Source: Faecalicoccus acidiformans (GTDB lineage Bacteria; Bacillota_I; Bacilli_A; Erysipelotrichales; Erysipelotrichaceae). From it: DNA of 64,000 nucleotides. Positions within the stretch are counted from its first letter, which is position 1, and each line of letters starts with the position of its first letter. A model generated the notes under the pieces. The model did no database searches. It saw only the letters and a list, made by a program, of their open reading frames with translations, and was not told where the DNA came from. The DNA lies in NCBI RefSeq assembly GCF_014202635.1, contig NZ_JACHHD010000009.1, positions 1 through 64,000 of the forward strand. The letters run 5' to 3'. The translations under genes were made by a program, and so were the position numbers. Positions 54,008-62,446 of this stretch are shown here, one piece after another.

Positions 54008-55141
54008 CTATTCAGTTAATTCAAAAGTTACTTCTTTTTCTTCCAGAATTTCATTGTTTGGCAAAATATATCTCGCAAACAATTTATGTTTACCACATTC
54101 AAGTTGTTCTAGAGGCAACTCATATTCCCAGCCAATAGAATTCTCATCCATAAATCCAGCGAAATCTTCGTAATAAACATCATATACATCTTTGCGGCAA
54201 ACTCTTTTTATCTTTGAAAGTTCGGTATCATCTAAAACTAATTTGAAAGAAGCTGAACTGCTATCTGTGATTGCCCATCCACGACATAGCATAGAATGAT
54301 TGCTCTTTTTAACAGAAGCGAAATCTTTAGGCATATCTATAAATGTTATACCCTTTTCTTTCTGTTTACCTTCTTGAAGATTTTTAATACGTTGTTCTTT
54401 ATGATCTAAAGCAACCTGCTTCAAATATTCGCCAATCACATAAGTAGGATCGCCATCAAGCTTAAACTCTCCTTTGTAGATCCAGATAGCTCGATGACAT
54501 AATTCTTTTACAACACCTAAACTATGAGTAACAATAACGATTGTTTTTCCTGAATCTCTAAGTTCTTCCAGTTTCGCATAACACTTTTCTTGAAAATGTT
54601 GATCTCCAACCGCTAAAATCTCATCAATCAATAAGATATCCGCATCTACATTAATAGCCACTGAAAAAGCCAACCGCATATACATTCCTGAAGAATATGT
54701 ACGGATAGGATTATCGATAAACTCTCCTAATTCTGAAAATTCAATAATATCTTTGATTCTACCTTCGATTTGTTTTCTTGTCAGTCCAAAAATTGATGCA
54801 TTAAAATAAATGTTCTCCCTTCCTGTAAAATCAGGATGAAAGCCTGCACCCAATTCTAGTAAAGAGGTTAACTTTCCATCTGTTTTAATCGATCCTTTAT
54901 TTGGAAAAATAATTTTGGTCATCAATTTTAAAAGAGTTGATTTACCCGAACCGTTGGTCCCGATCAATGCGACAGTCTCACCTTTTTTTATATCTAAATT
55001 AATATCTTTTAAAACTTCATGAACTTCAGTATTTCCGCGATTCCAAAACAAAAGCTTTTCTTTTAAAGTATGCGCTTTGTCATAATCCACTTTAAAATGC
55101 TTTGACATATTTCGTACTTCAATCGCATTTTCTTTATTCAC
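54008..55141 (-). CDS. Polysaccharide export ATPase with C-terminal extra domain (Wzt/RgpD-like)
   Basis: A 377-residue ATPase: Walker [27 protein letters not shown], signature YSSGMYMR, Walker B ILLIDEILAVGD and TH switch. After residue about 250 comes an extra beta-rich domain like the Wzt carbohydrate-binding domain, containing GWAI and a later R-K-D-V. It resembles the modules at the N terminus of the 829-residue glycosyltransferase. I chose GTG 55141 (SD GAGGTGAT) over the TTG at 55156. First gene of wzt-wzm-GT, behind an extended -10. Confidence 0.9.
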   Translation of the reverse strand: MNKENAIEVRNMSKHFKVDYDKAHTLKEKLLFWNRGNTEVHEVLKDINLDIKKGETVALIGTNGSGKSTLLKLMTKIIFPNKGSIKTDGKLTSLLELGAGFHPDFTGRENIYFNASIFGLTRKQIEGRIKDIIEFSELGEFIDNPIRTYSSGMYMRLAFSVAINVDADILLIDEILAVGDQHFQEKCYAKLEELRDSGKTIVIVTHSLGVVKELCHRAIWIYKGEFKLDGDPTYVIGEYLKQVALDHKEQRIKNLQEGKQKEKGITFIDMPKDFASVKKSNHSMLCRGWAITDSSSASFKLVLDDTELSKIKRVCRKDVYDVYYEDFAGFMDENSIGWEYELPLEQLECGKHKLFARYILPNNEILEEKEVTFELTE

Positions 55142-55165
55142 AAGATCACCTCGCAAAACAAATAT

Positions 55166-55174
55166 ATTCTAACA
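55166..55174 (-). promoter_or_regulatory. Candidate promoter for the Wzt-Wzm-GT unit
   Basis: TGTTAGAAT (TAGAAT at 55166-55171) on the minus strand is an extended -10, 25 nt before the GTG start. No clear -35. Confidence 0.45.
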
Positions 55175-55186
55175 CATATCTCTATT

Positions 55187-55212
55187 AAAAAAAGGCCTGG
55201 CCCTTAAACCAG
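55187..55212 (-). terminator. Weak terminator overlapping the GT2 stop codon
   Basis: CTGG and CCAG (55209-55212 and 55197-55200) with a run of seven T after GGCC. The stem is short, but the T-tract is good; the TAA stop of the upstream gene lies in the loop. Confidence 0.4.
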
Positions 55213-56202
55213 TCTGAATTTCCGCAAAAGACAGAAAAAAATATCCATGAGCCTAGCCTTTAATGGTTTTAAATCTTTATAATACGGATTCATATTCTGA
55301 AGTCCGATCGAAACAGGTTTTCCCATCTTTAAAAAATCTAAATGATTCTTGTAGAATATCCGCATCGAATCATATTCAGGAACACTTTCATAGTATTCTG
55401 GATAAATCTCTTTAATTGCTGATAAAGAATCAAATCTTTCCTGGGCAAAAGCTGCGCGTATATCATAATTAAATATTCTATTTAACTTTTGCTTAACCGT
55501 TGGTTTTTGATTGTCCGGCAATCCTATCGTATTCTTGTCATGGATGCGATAAGAAAATAACGGCTTGTTGTAGAAATACATTCCCTTTTCTGCCGATGCG
55601 ATAATATTGAGGACCCAGTCATGAGGAAGAGTATCTATAAATTTCTCCTCAAATTTATTTCTGAGTTCTTTTTTGATAACCATAGAACACCCTTGAAAAT
55701 AATTATGAAAAACAAATTCATTCAATGTCATTTCAATCAGTGCGTTCTCTTCTACGGGTTTTAATAAAAGATTGTTATTCGATCGTCCAGGAATCAGTTT
55801 GACCTCTACAGGTCGATCATTCTGATCAATCTCACGAAAAGAAGATGCCAAGGATAAAATAGCTGGATGCTCTTTCAAAACGGAAATCATATCCTTAATT
55901 TTATCAACATCCCAAATATCATCTTGATCACACAGAAAGATATAATCTCCTTTGCATTTCGATAAAGCTTTTTTAAAGTTCAGCTTATAGCCCAAGTTTT
56001 TCATATTTTGAAAGAGCAAGATTCTTGAATCCTCATTCTGATATTTCTCAATGATCGATACTGTCTTGTCTGTCGAACAATCATCGACAATAATGATTTC
56101 ATCTACAGGCAAAGATTGTTGCAGAATAGAATTTAATTGTGCTTGAAGATATTGTTCTCCATTGTAAGTAGCCATTGCGACTGATATCATCAAGTTCTCC
56201 AT
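55204..56202 (-). CDS. GT2 glycosyltransferase (rhamnosyltransferase-like)
   Basis: A 332-residue GT-A enzyme: ISVAMATYNGEQYLQAQLNSILQQS, IIIVDDCSTDKT, LCDQDDIW (DxD-type metal site), then a C-terminal region with LPHDWVLNI. The pattern is that of RgpB-like transferases in rhamnan loci. Two starts are possible: ATG 56202 (behind AGGAGG, a little close) or ATG 56190 (behind GGAG). Overlaps nothing; the upstream gene ends 8 nt away. Confidence 0.83.
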   Translation of the reverse strand: MENLMISVAMATYNGEQYLQAQLNSILQQSLPVDEIIIVDDCSTDKTVSIIEKYQNEDSRILLFQNMKNLGYKLNFKKALSKCKGDYIFLCDQDDIWDVDKIKDMISVLKEHPAILSLASSFREIDQNDRPVEVKLIPGRSNNNLLLKPVEENALIEMTLNEFVFHNYFQGCSMVIKKELRNKFEEKFIDTLPHDWVLNIIASAEKGMYFYNKPLFSYRIHDKNTIGLPDNQKPTVKQKLNRIFNYDIRAAFAQERFDSLSAIKEIYPEYYESVPEYDSMRIFYKNHLDFLKMGKPVSIGLQNMNPYYKDLKPLKARLMDIFFCLLRKFRLV

Positions 56203-56210
56203 GCCGCCTC

Positions 56211-57014
56211 CTATTTTAACGCCCATAAGATAGATATATCTTTATAATATACGATGTGTCTAAAGATTCTTCGGATCATGACATAATGATAGATGATCCT
56301 GGAAATAAATCCTTGATCATAAAAACAGTTTAAATCCTTTTTTAAGATTCTTAACCTTTTTCTGGCGCTGCTTTTAGAGTCCGTGACCGCCGAAAAAGAT
56401 TGTTCTAAAACAGTATCCACAACCTGTATCTTGATATTTTTATTTCTCATATCGCGCATAAAAGAATGATCTACATAATCTAAAAACATCCGCTGGTCAT
56501 ATCGATAATCCCTAAAAATCAATAACTGAATCACCATTCCACTGTTGATTCCGCAGATGTTTTGCGGCGTCAATTCCTCAATCTTTTGTATTCTATGACA
56601 GTATCCATGCTTACTCATCTTACTTGGAGAAAGTATGCCCAACGAATCTTTGACAACAGGCAAATAGATTGGTTTTAGACTTTTTTTGATCTCTTCATTC
56701 ATTTTTTTGACAAAATCAGAAGGAATATTTGTATCATCATCCAAAAGAACAACATAGTTGTTAGGATCCTCTTTATGTGAAAAGATCCAATCTATCGCTT
56801 TGTTATAAGCTTTCGGCAAGCCTTTATTTCCTTCCATCGTAATATATATTTGATGATTCTGCTTTACTGTAGACTGATTAAAATCAACAAATTGCCTTTC
56901 TGTGCTATTGTCAACAACAATAAGAGTAAGATCTTGAGATAAAAGAGATCGATAGGATCTCGATTCACTAATTTTTTTGTTGTATATTACTAAAATTCCA
57001 TATTTTATAAACAT
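56211..57014 (-). CDS. GT2 family glycosyltransferase
   Basis: A 267-residue GT-A-fold enzyme. TLIVVDNST, GNKGLPKAYNKAI and the metal site VVLLDDDTNI are the GT2 landmarks; the C-terminal part has LDYVDHSFMRDM. Donor and acceptor unknown, rhamnose being likely from context. SD GGAG before ATG 57014. Confidence 0.8.
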   Translation of the reverse strand: MFIKYGILVIYNKKISESRSYRSLLSQDLTLIVVDNSTERQFVDFNQSTVKQNHQIYITMEGNKGLPKAYNKAIDWIFSHKEDPNNYVVLLDDDTNIPSDFVKKMNEEIKKSLKPIYLPVVKDSLGILSPSKMSKHGYCHRIQKIEELTPQNICGINSGMVIQLLIFRDYRYDQRMFLDYVDHSFMRDMRNKNIKIQVVDTVLEQSFSAVTDSKSSARKRLRILKKDLNCFYDQGFISRIIYHYVMIRRIFRHIVYYKDISILWALK

Positions 57015-57031
57015 ACTTACTCCGTTGTTTG

Positions 57032-57760
57032 TTATCCTTTGTTCAATCTATATTTTTTATACTTCTCGATTTCATAAAACAGATCTTTACGCCATTTGAT
57101 CATTTGACGAATGCCGGCATGCTTCATATCTGTTTTATTATCCTCATGCCGGCGATACAACAAGTATACTTCCGGGATGAGAATATTCTTTCCCTCCAAC
57201 TCTCCGACCAATCCGATCCATTGATCATGCATAGGTATTCTTTTAGGAAATGGAATAATTCGCTCTTTTAAATTGCTTTTAAAAGCCATGCAGCAACCTA
57301 TGTAACTGTTTCTGATCATGTTTTCCCTGATTCCTAATTTTACATGGCGATAAGAAAAATAAGATGGTTCTTTAATGACCATTTTTTCATCTACGATAGA
57401 TGCATCGTGCATCACCACTTGCACACTTGGATCTTCAAACTCCTTCAATACTCGTTTCACTTTTCCAGGGAGCCAATAGTCATCCTGATCCGCCAGAAAA
57501 ATGATGTCATTTTGTGTATAAGCGATCGCATTCTCAAAATTTTTAATTACACCTTTGTTCGGACCCGGGATCACATGAACACGCGAATCCTTTTTTGCGC
57601 GCTCCAAAACAATTTCCTCTGTTTGATCTGTTGAGAAATCCAAAGAAATGATCAATTCATCCGTAGGATTCAATTGATGTAAAATCGATTCCATCTGATC
57701 CGCAATATATTTTTGTCCGTTGTAGGCTGCCATAGCCACTGAAACTGTTTTCTCTTCCAC
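57032..57760 (-). CDS. GT2 glycosyltransferase (rhamnosyltransferase-like)
   Basis: A 242-residue GT-A enzyme: VSVAMAAYNGQKYIADQMESIL, IISLDFSTDQT, FLADQDDYW, and PMHDQWIGLV near the C terminus. It is close in pattern to the GT2 at 55204-56202. GTG start (57760) with GGGGT upstream; no ATG is available nearby. Confidence 0.83.
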   Translation of the reverse strand: MEEKTVSVAMAAYNGQKYIADQMESILHQLNPTDELIISLDFSTDQTEEIVLERAKKDSRVHVIPGPNKGVIKNFENAIAYTQNDIIFLADQDDYWLPGKVKRVLKEFEDPSVQVVMHDASIVDEKMVIKEPSYFSYRHVKLGIRENMIRNSYIGCCMAFKSNLKERIIPFPKRIPMHDQWIGLVGELEGKNILIPEVYLLYRRHEDNKTDMKHAGIRQMIKWRKDLFYEIEKYKKYRLNKG

Positions 57761-57781
57761 TTTAAGACCCCGAATTTTGTT

Positions 57782-58906
57782 CTATTTTATCATAGATTCT
57801 GTTTGATTTATTCCATTAACAAACGATTGCTTCGTAAAATATCGCAAATAAAGAGATTTGATATTCTCTCTTTGAATAGAATTTTCCTGTATTGTTTGAC
57901 CACAAATCACCTTAGCCATTGGTTTGATACAGTCATGAGAAACATGAAAACCTATATTTTCTTTCTCACAAAAATCTTTCGTATCCCCTGGAATCGTATT
58001 GATGATAGGTAACTGTCCACACATATAATCTAACGATTTCATGGTTAGTCCAACGACCACATTTTCCTTCATCACATTGAATCCAAAATGACACTGATCA
58101 AAAATCTTCTGTTTTTCCACCTGATCAAAAACCTTATTATGATCAATAACTTCTACTTTTTTCATCTTTACCTGGTAAATCAGTTCCTTTTTAGATTCTC
58201 CATCCCCGATCAAATGTAACTTTACCTTTTTATATTTCGAACATGTTTCACAGAATTGAGCAATAAAATCAATGTCGATGATGTTATTCATAGATCCCAA
58301 ATAACAAAATGATATTTCATTTTCTTTTAGATCCATTTTACGTTGTAACGGCATTTCTTGCCGAGCCCAATACAAGGTATGAAATTTAGGATTGCCTTCC
58401 TGATGAAGAACCCTATGAAATAAATCGCATTCCGTATAGACAAGATCCGCAGTATCCAAATACCGATCTCTGACGTTTTTCCAAACTGTAAACGGAAAAC
58501 GGTTTTTCCATTTTGAAATTGGCATCGTTTCTGGCCACAGATCGATTAAATCAAAAATCAATCGAGTCTGCGGATGCTTCCGTTTATACATAGACATAGT
58601 CTTCGCCAAAGAATTACATGGAATCAAAACATGTAATACATCCAAAACCTGTGAGTTGATGGCATGATAAGCACGTTTTGAAAAATCGATGTGCGAACGA
58701 ATCCGCGCGATCGACAGATTCTTTTGATAAGGTCGAGTCGAAATCTGAATCGTGACAGGATCCTGCAAAGGAATTTTCGTTTTTTTTCGATGTGAAAAAT
58801 CAGAAGAATATACCTTTACTTCTGCTCCTTTTTCTTCATAGTACTCTTTTAGTAAAGAAACCCTGTCAAAATAGGTATCAAAAGCACAAACTATCCCTAC
58901 TTTCAT
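57782..58906 (-). CDS. GT4 family glycosyltransferase
   Basis: A 374-residue GT-B enzyme: ISFCYLGSMNNIIDIDFIAQF starts the donor domain, with LHLIGDGESKKELI and a late GLTMKSLDYMCGQLPIIN segment. It contributes one linkage of the surface glycan; the sugar is unknown. Its ATG overlaps the CapN-like gene stop (ATGA), whose last codons give GGAGGAGG as SD. Confidence 0.83.
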   Translation of the reverse strand: MKVGIVCAFDTYFDRVSLLKEYYEEKGAEVKVYSSDFSHRKKTKIPLQDPVTIQISTRPYQKNLSIARIRSHIDFSKRAYHAINSQVLDVLHVLIPCNSLAKTMSMYKRKHPQTRLIFDLIDLWPETMPISKWKNRFPFTVWKNVRDRYLDTADLVYTECDLFHRVLHQEGNPKFHTLYWARQEMPLQRKMDLKENEISFCYLGSMNNIIDIDFIAQFCETCSKYKKVKLHLIGDGESKKELIYQVKMKKVEVIDHNKVFDQVEKQKIFDQCHFGFNVMKENVVVGLTMKSLDYMCGQLPIINTIPGDTKDFCEKENIGFHVSHDCIKPMAKVICGQTIQENSIQRENIKSLYLRYFTKQSFVNGINQTESMIK

Positions 58907-59769
58907 AGACCTCCTCCACTTTCCGTAATCTGAATGCTTTGTTCAAGAGAATATTTAGTGTAATCTAAATCAAAAGAAGATAATGAAGGATCAATAATAA
59001 GATTGCCAAACACTTTATTTACGATTGTTTGTTTTCTCATGCATTTTAGAACGGGATTAAATACAGAAACAAAATGAATGGTATGCCCATGTTCTCGAGC
59101 AATCAGGGCAATCAAATCTTTTGTCTGGACCGGTTTCTGATTTTGAGGAAGAAAGATTCCTTCTAACTCTAAATCAATCACTTTCTTTATAAACTGAACA
59201 AGATTTCCCACAAACAACATACTTCTTTCATTTCCAAGGGTTGGAAAAAACGGAGATTTTTGGGCAAACTTCGACAATAAAGGATAATTTCCTTTCGAAT
59301 GAGGTCCATAGATCATAGGTGGACGCAAAATAACAACTTTCATATCCGAATCGATCGAACGAATCTTGATTTCAGCTTGTTTCTTAGAATCGCCATAAAA
59401 ATTATCTGGAGTTAAAGGAGTTTCTTTCGTTATCGTTCGTTTACAGCCCACTTTGCCGCTCCCATAGACGATGATCGAACTCATAAAAATAAATTGTTTA
59501 ACGCCTTCACGACTTGCCTTTAACGCAGTTTGATAAGCTAGTTCCGTGTTGATTTGATAATAGAGATCTTTCTGACTTTCATCCGGCGTAGAATGCGCTA
59601 ATCCTGCCACATGATAAACTACATCATATCCTTCAAAAGAAAAATCTGTCCACTTTGGATTCTTCAAATCGAGTTCCGCAACTTGATAAGCTTCTGGTTT
59701 TCTTTCCAGTTCGTTTCGTACAAAACTGCCTAAATAACTGTTCTTACCTGTGATCAGTACCTTTTTCAT
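58903..59769 (-). CDS. NAD-dependent sugar epimerase/reductase, CapN/WbpV-like
   Basis: A 288-residue extended SDR: TGKNSYLGSFV for the dinucleotide, VVYHVAGLAH, and YGDSKKQAE with the catalytic Tyr-Lys pair. Genes of this kind beside a 4,6-dehydratase and a sugar-phosphate transferase reduce the 4-keto sugar to UDP-FucNAc or UDP-QuiNAc (S. aureus CapN, WbpV). The exact product cannot be read from sequence. Overlaps both neighbours by ATGA. Confidence 0.78.
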   Translation of the reverse strand: MKKVLITGKNSYLGSFVRNELERKPEAYQVAELDLKNPKWTDFSFEGYDVVYHVAGLAHSTPDESQKDLYYQINTELAYQTALKASREGVKQFIFMSSIIVYGSGKVGCKRTITKETPLTPDNFYGDSKKQAEIKIRSIDSDMKVVILRPPMIYGPHSKGNYPLLSKFAQKSPFFPTLGNERSMLFVGNLVQFIKKVIDLELEGIFLPQNQKPVQTKDLIALIAREHGHTIHFVSVFNPVLKCMRKQTIVNKVFGNLIIDPSLSSFDLDYTKYSLEQSIQITESGGGL

Positions 59770-60380
59770 TCATGATCTCCTCTATGCATTTCTCCAGTAC
59801 CGCCCTCAACAACACCATCATGTTTCAATACAGATGTAATAGTCATCAAAAAACATTTGCAGTCAAAAAGGAAACTTTGTCTTTGTACATATTCACCATC
59901 TAATTTTGCTTTTACAGGAATCTCCAATTCATCTCGCCCATTGATCTGCGCCCAGCCAGTAAGCCCAGGCATAACATCGTTAGCACGATATTTATCACGT
60001 TCCTCGATCAAGTCATACTGATTCCATAAAGCGGGACGAGGCCCCACGATTGCCATATCTCCCTTAATGATATTGATCAACTGCGGCAATTCATCTAAGC
60101 TAGTCTTCCTTAAAAATTTCCCCACCGAAGTAATATATTGATCTGGATTGGTTAACATATGCGTCGGGACATCTTTCGGAGTATCTATTCGCATGGTCCG
60201 AAATTTTAAAATATTGAAATGTGTTTTATGGATCCCCACTCGTTTTTGTTTAAAAAACACCGGACCCGGAGACGTGATCTTGATCAAAATGCAAAGAACG
60301 ATGAACAGTGGAGACAATACGATAAAACCACAAAAACTGATACAAAAATCTAAGATTCGTTTGATCCCTTTCGAATACAT
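59766..60380 (-). CDS. Undecaprenyl-phosphate sugar-phosphate transferase (CapM/PglC-like)
   Basis: A 204-residue short bacterial sugar transferase with one N-terminal membrane segment (FCISFCGFIVLSPLFIVLCILI). PGPVFFKQKRVG, the catalytic DELPQLINIIKGDMAIVGPRP and PGLTGWAQING are diagnostic. It places the first sugar-1-phosphate on undecaprenyl phosphate and so primes the glycan. First gene of the capM-capN-GT series, with its own promoter just after a terminator. SD GGAGGG. Confidence 0.92.
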   Translation of the reverse strand: MYSKGIKRILDFCISFCGFIVLSPLFIVLCILIKITSPGPVFFKQKRVGIHKTHFNILKFRTMRIDTPKDVPTHMLTNPDQYITSVGKFLRKTSLDELPQLINIIKGDMAIVGPRPALWNQYDLIEERDKYRANDVMPGLTGWAQINGRDELEIPVKAKLDGEYVQRQSFLFDCKCFLMTITSVLKHDGVVEGGTGEMHRGDHE

Positions 60381-60404
60381 CGTAACCCTCCAATACTCTT
60401 CGAT

Positions 60405-60433
60405 ATTGTATCATGAATCACAACTACACACAA
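60405..60433 (-). promoter_or_regulatory. Promoter of the CapM-like operon
   Basis: TTGTGT (60428-60433), 17-bp spacer, extended -10 TGATACAAT (TACAAT at 60405-60410). The -35 falls inside the T-tract of the preceding terminator. Confidence 0.6.
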
Positions 60434-60459
60434 AAAACAGCCGTGCCCCGCACAGCTGT
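60432..60459 (-). terminator. Terminator of the CapD-like gene
   Basis: ACAGCTGTGC and GCACGGCTGT (60450-60459 and 60437-60446) form a 10-bp stem with one G-U and a 3-nt loop, then TTTTTT. Confidence 0.8.
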
Positions 60460-60461
60460 CG

Positions 60462-62318
60462 CTAATTCATGCGATCTTTGATCGTTTCTAACAGTACTTC
60501 TTTGATCTTGGCCGGATCATCCGTTCGCATGATCACATCATACAAAGAAGTGATTTTTTGATCTACCTCTTCTTGGGTAATCTCAATTGGTTCATGCACG
60601 AAGATCAGCTTGTTTTCCGTTCGATGACATTTTTCAATCTCCAGTGCCAGCTCTTCAAACATCTTTTCCCCCGGACGAAGACCAATTTCTTTGATCTCAA
60701 TATCTTTATAAGGAACGGCCCCCGATAAGGAGATCATCTTTTCTGCCAAATCTAAGATCTTGACGGGTTTTCCCATATCCAAGACGAAGATCTCTCTATG
60801 ATTCGCATAATATCCTGCTTGTAAAACCAGCTGTGCCGCCTCTGGAATCGTCATAAAATAGCGCTGAATATTTTTATCCGTGATGGTAACAGGTCCTCCC
60901 TGTTTGATCTGCTCTTTGAAAATGGGAATTACAGATCCGTTAGATCCTAAAACGTTGCCAAAGCGGACAGCTGCCATACGAATTGGCTTATCTGTTTCTC
61001 TAGATTGCAGAATCAGCTCTGTCATACGTTTGGTAGCCCCCATAACGTTTGTCGGGTTCACAGCCTTATCCGTAGAAATCATGATAAAACGTTCTACTTC
61101 GCTATGGATACAAGCATCGATCACATTCTTTGTCCCGAAAATATTGTTGCGAATTGCTTCCGTCGGCCGATCCTCCATCAAAGGCACATGTTTGTGCGCG
61201 GCAGCATGATATACAACCTGAGGATGGAATTGATCAAATATTTTAAACACTTCATCACGCTCACGTATTGAAACAATCAAAGTTTCTAATTCGATTTTTG
61301 GCGAATAAGACCCCTTTCTTACTCCGCGTAATATCTCTTGTTTCAACATATACAAAGTATTTTCATTGATGTCTAACAAAACCAACGACTTGGGTTGAAA
61401 AGGCAAGATTTGACGAACCAGTTCCGAACCAATCGAACCGCCTGCCCCTGTAACACAGACCACTTTATCCGTCAAATAAGAACCAATTTGTTCCGTTTGT
61501 AAATTGATGCTCGGTCGCTCCAGCAAATCCTCGATTTGAATATCTTCCACATGGACAGGAGAATTTAAGTCATTTTCCGTGGTAAATCGCATGATCTTCG
61601 TATTGGCTCCCGATGAAGCACAAAGATCAATGATCCTTTGTTTTTGTTGTCTTGTCGCCTTACTGATAGCGATAAAAACATGTTTAACATCATACTTTTC
61701 ACAAATAGCTTTGACATCGTCCACGGTTCCCAAAACTTTTTTTCCGCTGATGATCGTTCCTTTTTCTTTTAAATCATCCAAAAAACCAACGACATTATAC
61801 GGATAGCTCGTTCCCCGATAAATCTCTGTCAACATCAAATAGCCGGCATTCCCCGCCCCGACGATCAGAGCATTCTCGCTTCGCTCCATATCCATGGCAT
61901 AACGCCTGAAAGAACGATAGATCAGACGACAGCCCAAGGAAGCAAAAAAAGCAAGAGCCTCCCCTAAAATCAAAATCTGTGTATGAAGAAAAAGTCCAGA
62001 TAAAGAAGAGAATACCAACATGATCACTAAACAGACAATAGACTTCAAACCTGCGCGAATGACTTCACTTGGCCCCGTAAATGTCCACAGGCTCTTATAA
62101 GTTTGAAAAACCACTCCCATCACAGCATGAAGAACCAAAACAAAAACCATACCTAAAAGAATATAGCTAGTGATATGTAAAACTCTTCCATCCAAGAAAA
62201 AATGATTATCAAAGAAAAACGCAAAGACATAACAAAAAAAGACTACGAAGATATCAAACAAGGAAATCATCAAGCCTCGATATCTTTGATATAGGATCGA
62301 TTTATACAAACTTGTCAT
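60462..62318 (-). CDS. Membrane UDP-HexNAc 4,6-dehydratase (CapD/PglF/WbpM-like)
   Basis: A 618-residue enzyme. Four N-terminal helices (to about 130), a first Rossmann domain (NALIVGAGNAGYLML), then the catalytic SDR domain (VCVTGAGGSIGSELV, YHAAAHKHVPLME, STDKAVNPTNVMGATKRMTE). The Met-x3-Lys in place of Tyr-x3-Lys is the mark of the large 4,6-dehydratases. It makes a UDP-4-keto-6-deoxy-HexNAc. The CapM- and CapN-like genes just downstream should transfer and reduce that sugar. I chose ATG 62318 (GGGTGATC as SD). Confidence 0.9.
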   Translation of the reverse strand: MTSLYKSILYQRYRGLMISLFDIFVVFFCYVFAFFFDNHFFLDGRVLHITSYILLGMVFVLVLHAVMGVVFQTYKSLWTFTGPSEVIRAGLKSIVCLVIMLVFSSLSGLFLHTQILILGEALAFFASLGCRLIYRSFRRYAMDMERSENALIVGAGNAGYLMLTEIYRGTSYPYNVVGFLDDLKEKGTIISGKKVLGTVDDVKAICEKYDVKHVFIAISKATRQQKQRIIDLCASSGANTKIMRFTTENDLNSPVHVEDIQIEDLLERPSINLQTEQIGSYLTDKVVCVTGAGGSIGSELVRQILPFQPKSLVLLDINENTLYMLKQEILRGVRKGSYSPKIELETLIVSIRERDEVFKIFDQFHPQVVYHAAAHKHVPLMEDRPTEAIRNNIFGTKNVIDACIHSEVERFIMISTDKAVNPTNVMGATKRMTELILQSRETDKPIRMAAVRFGNVLGSNGSVIPIFKEQIKQGGPVTITDKNIQRYFMTIPEAAQLVLQAGYYANHREIFVLDMGKPVKILDLAEKMISLSGAVPYKDIEIKEIGLRPGEKMFEELALEIEKCHRTENKLIFVHEPIEITQEEVDQKITSLYDVIMRTDDPAKIKEVLLETIKDRMN

Positions 62319-62340
62319 ATTGATCACCCAAATCTTAATT

Positions 62341-62369
62341 ATTATATCGTATTTCCCCATAAATACAAA
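62341..62369 (-). promoter_or_regulatory. Candidate promoter of the CapD-like gene
   Basis: TATAAT (62341-62346) on the minus strand with a poor -35, TTTGTA (62364-62369), at 17 bp. Confidence 0.5.
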
Positions 62370-62391
62370 ATTTCAGTATATCGATTCACAT

Positions 62392-62435
62392 AAAAAAATC
62401 GCATAAGTAACTCGTAATGAGGCCTCATACGATTT
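62392..62435 (-). terminator. Terminator of the DUF975 gene
   Basis: AAATCGTAT and ATGCGATTT (62427-62435 and 62396-62404) form a 9-bp stem with one G-U, a long loop and a T-run at 62392-62398. Confidence 0.7.
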
Positions 62436-62446
62436 ATTAAAAATAT

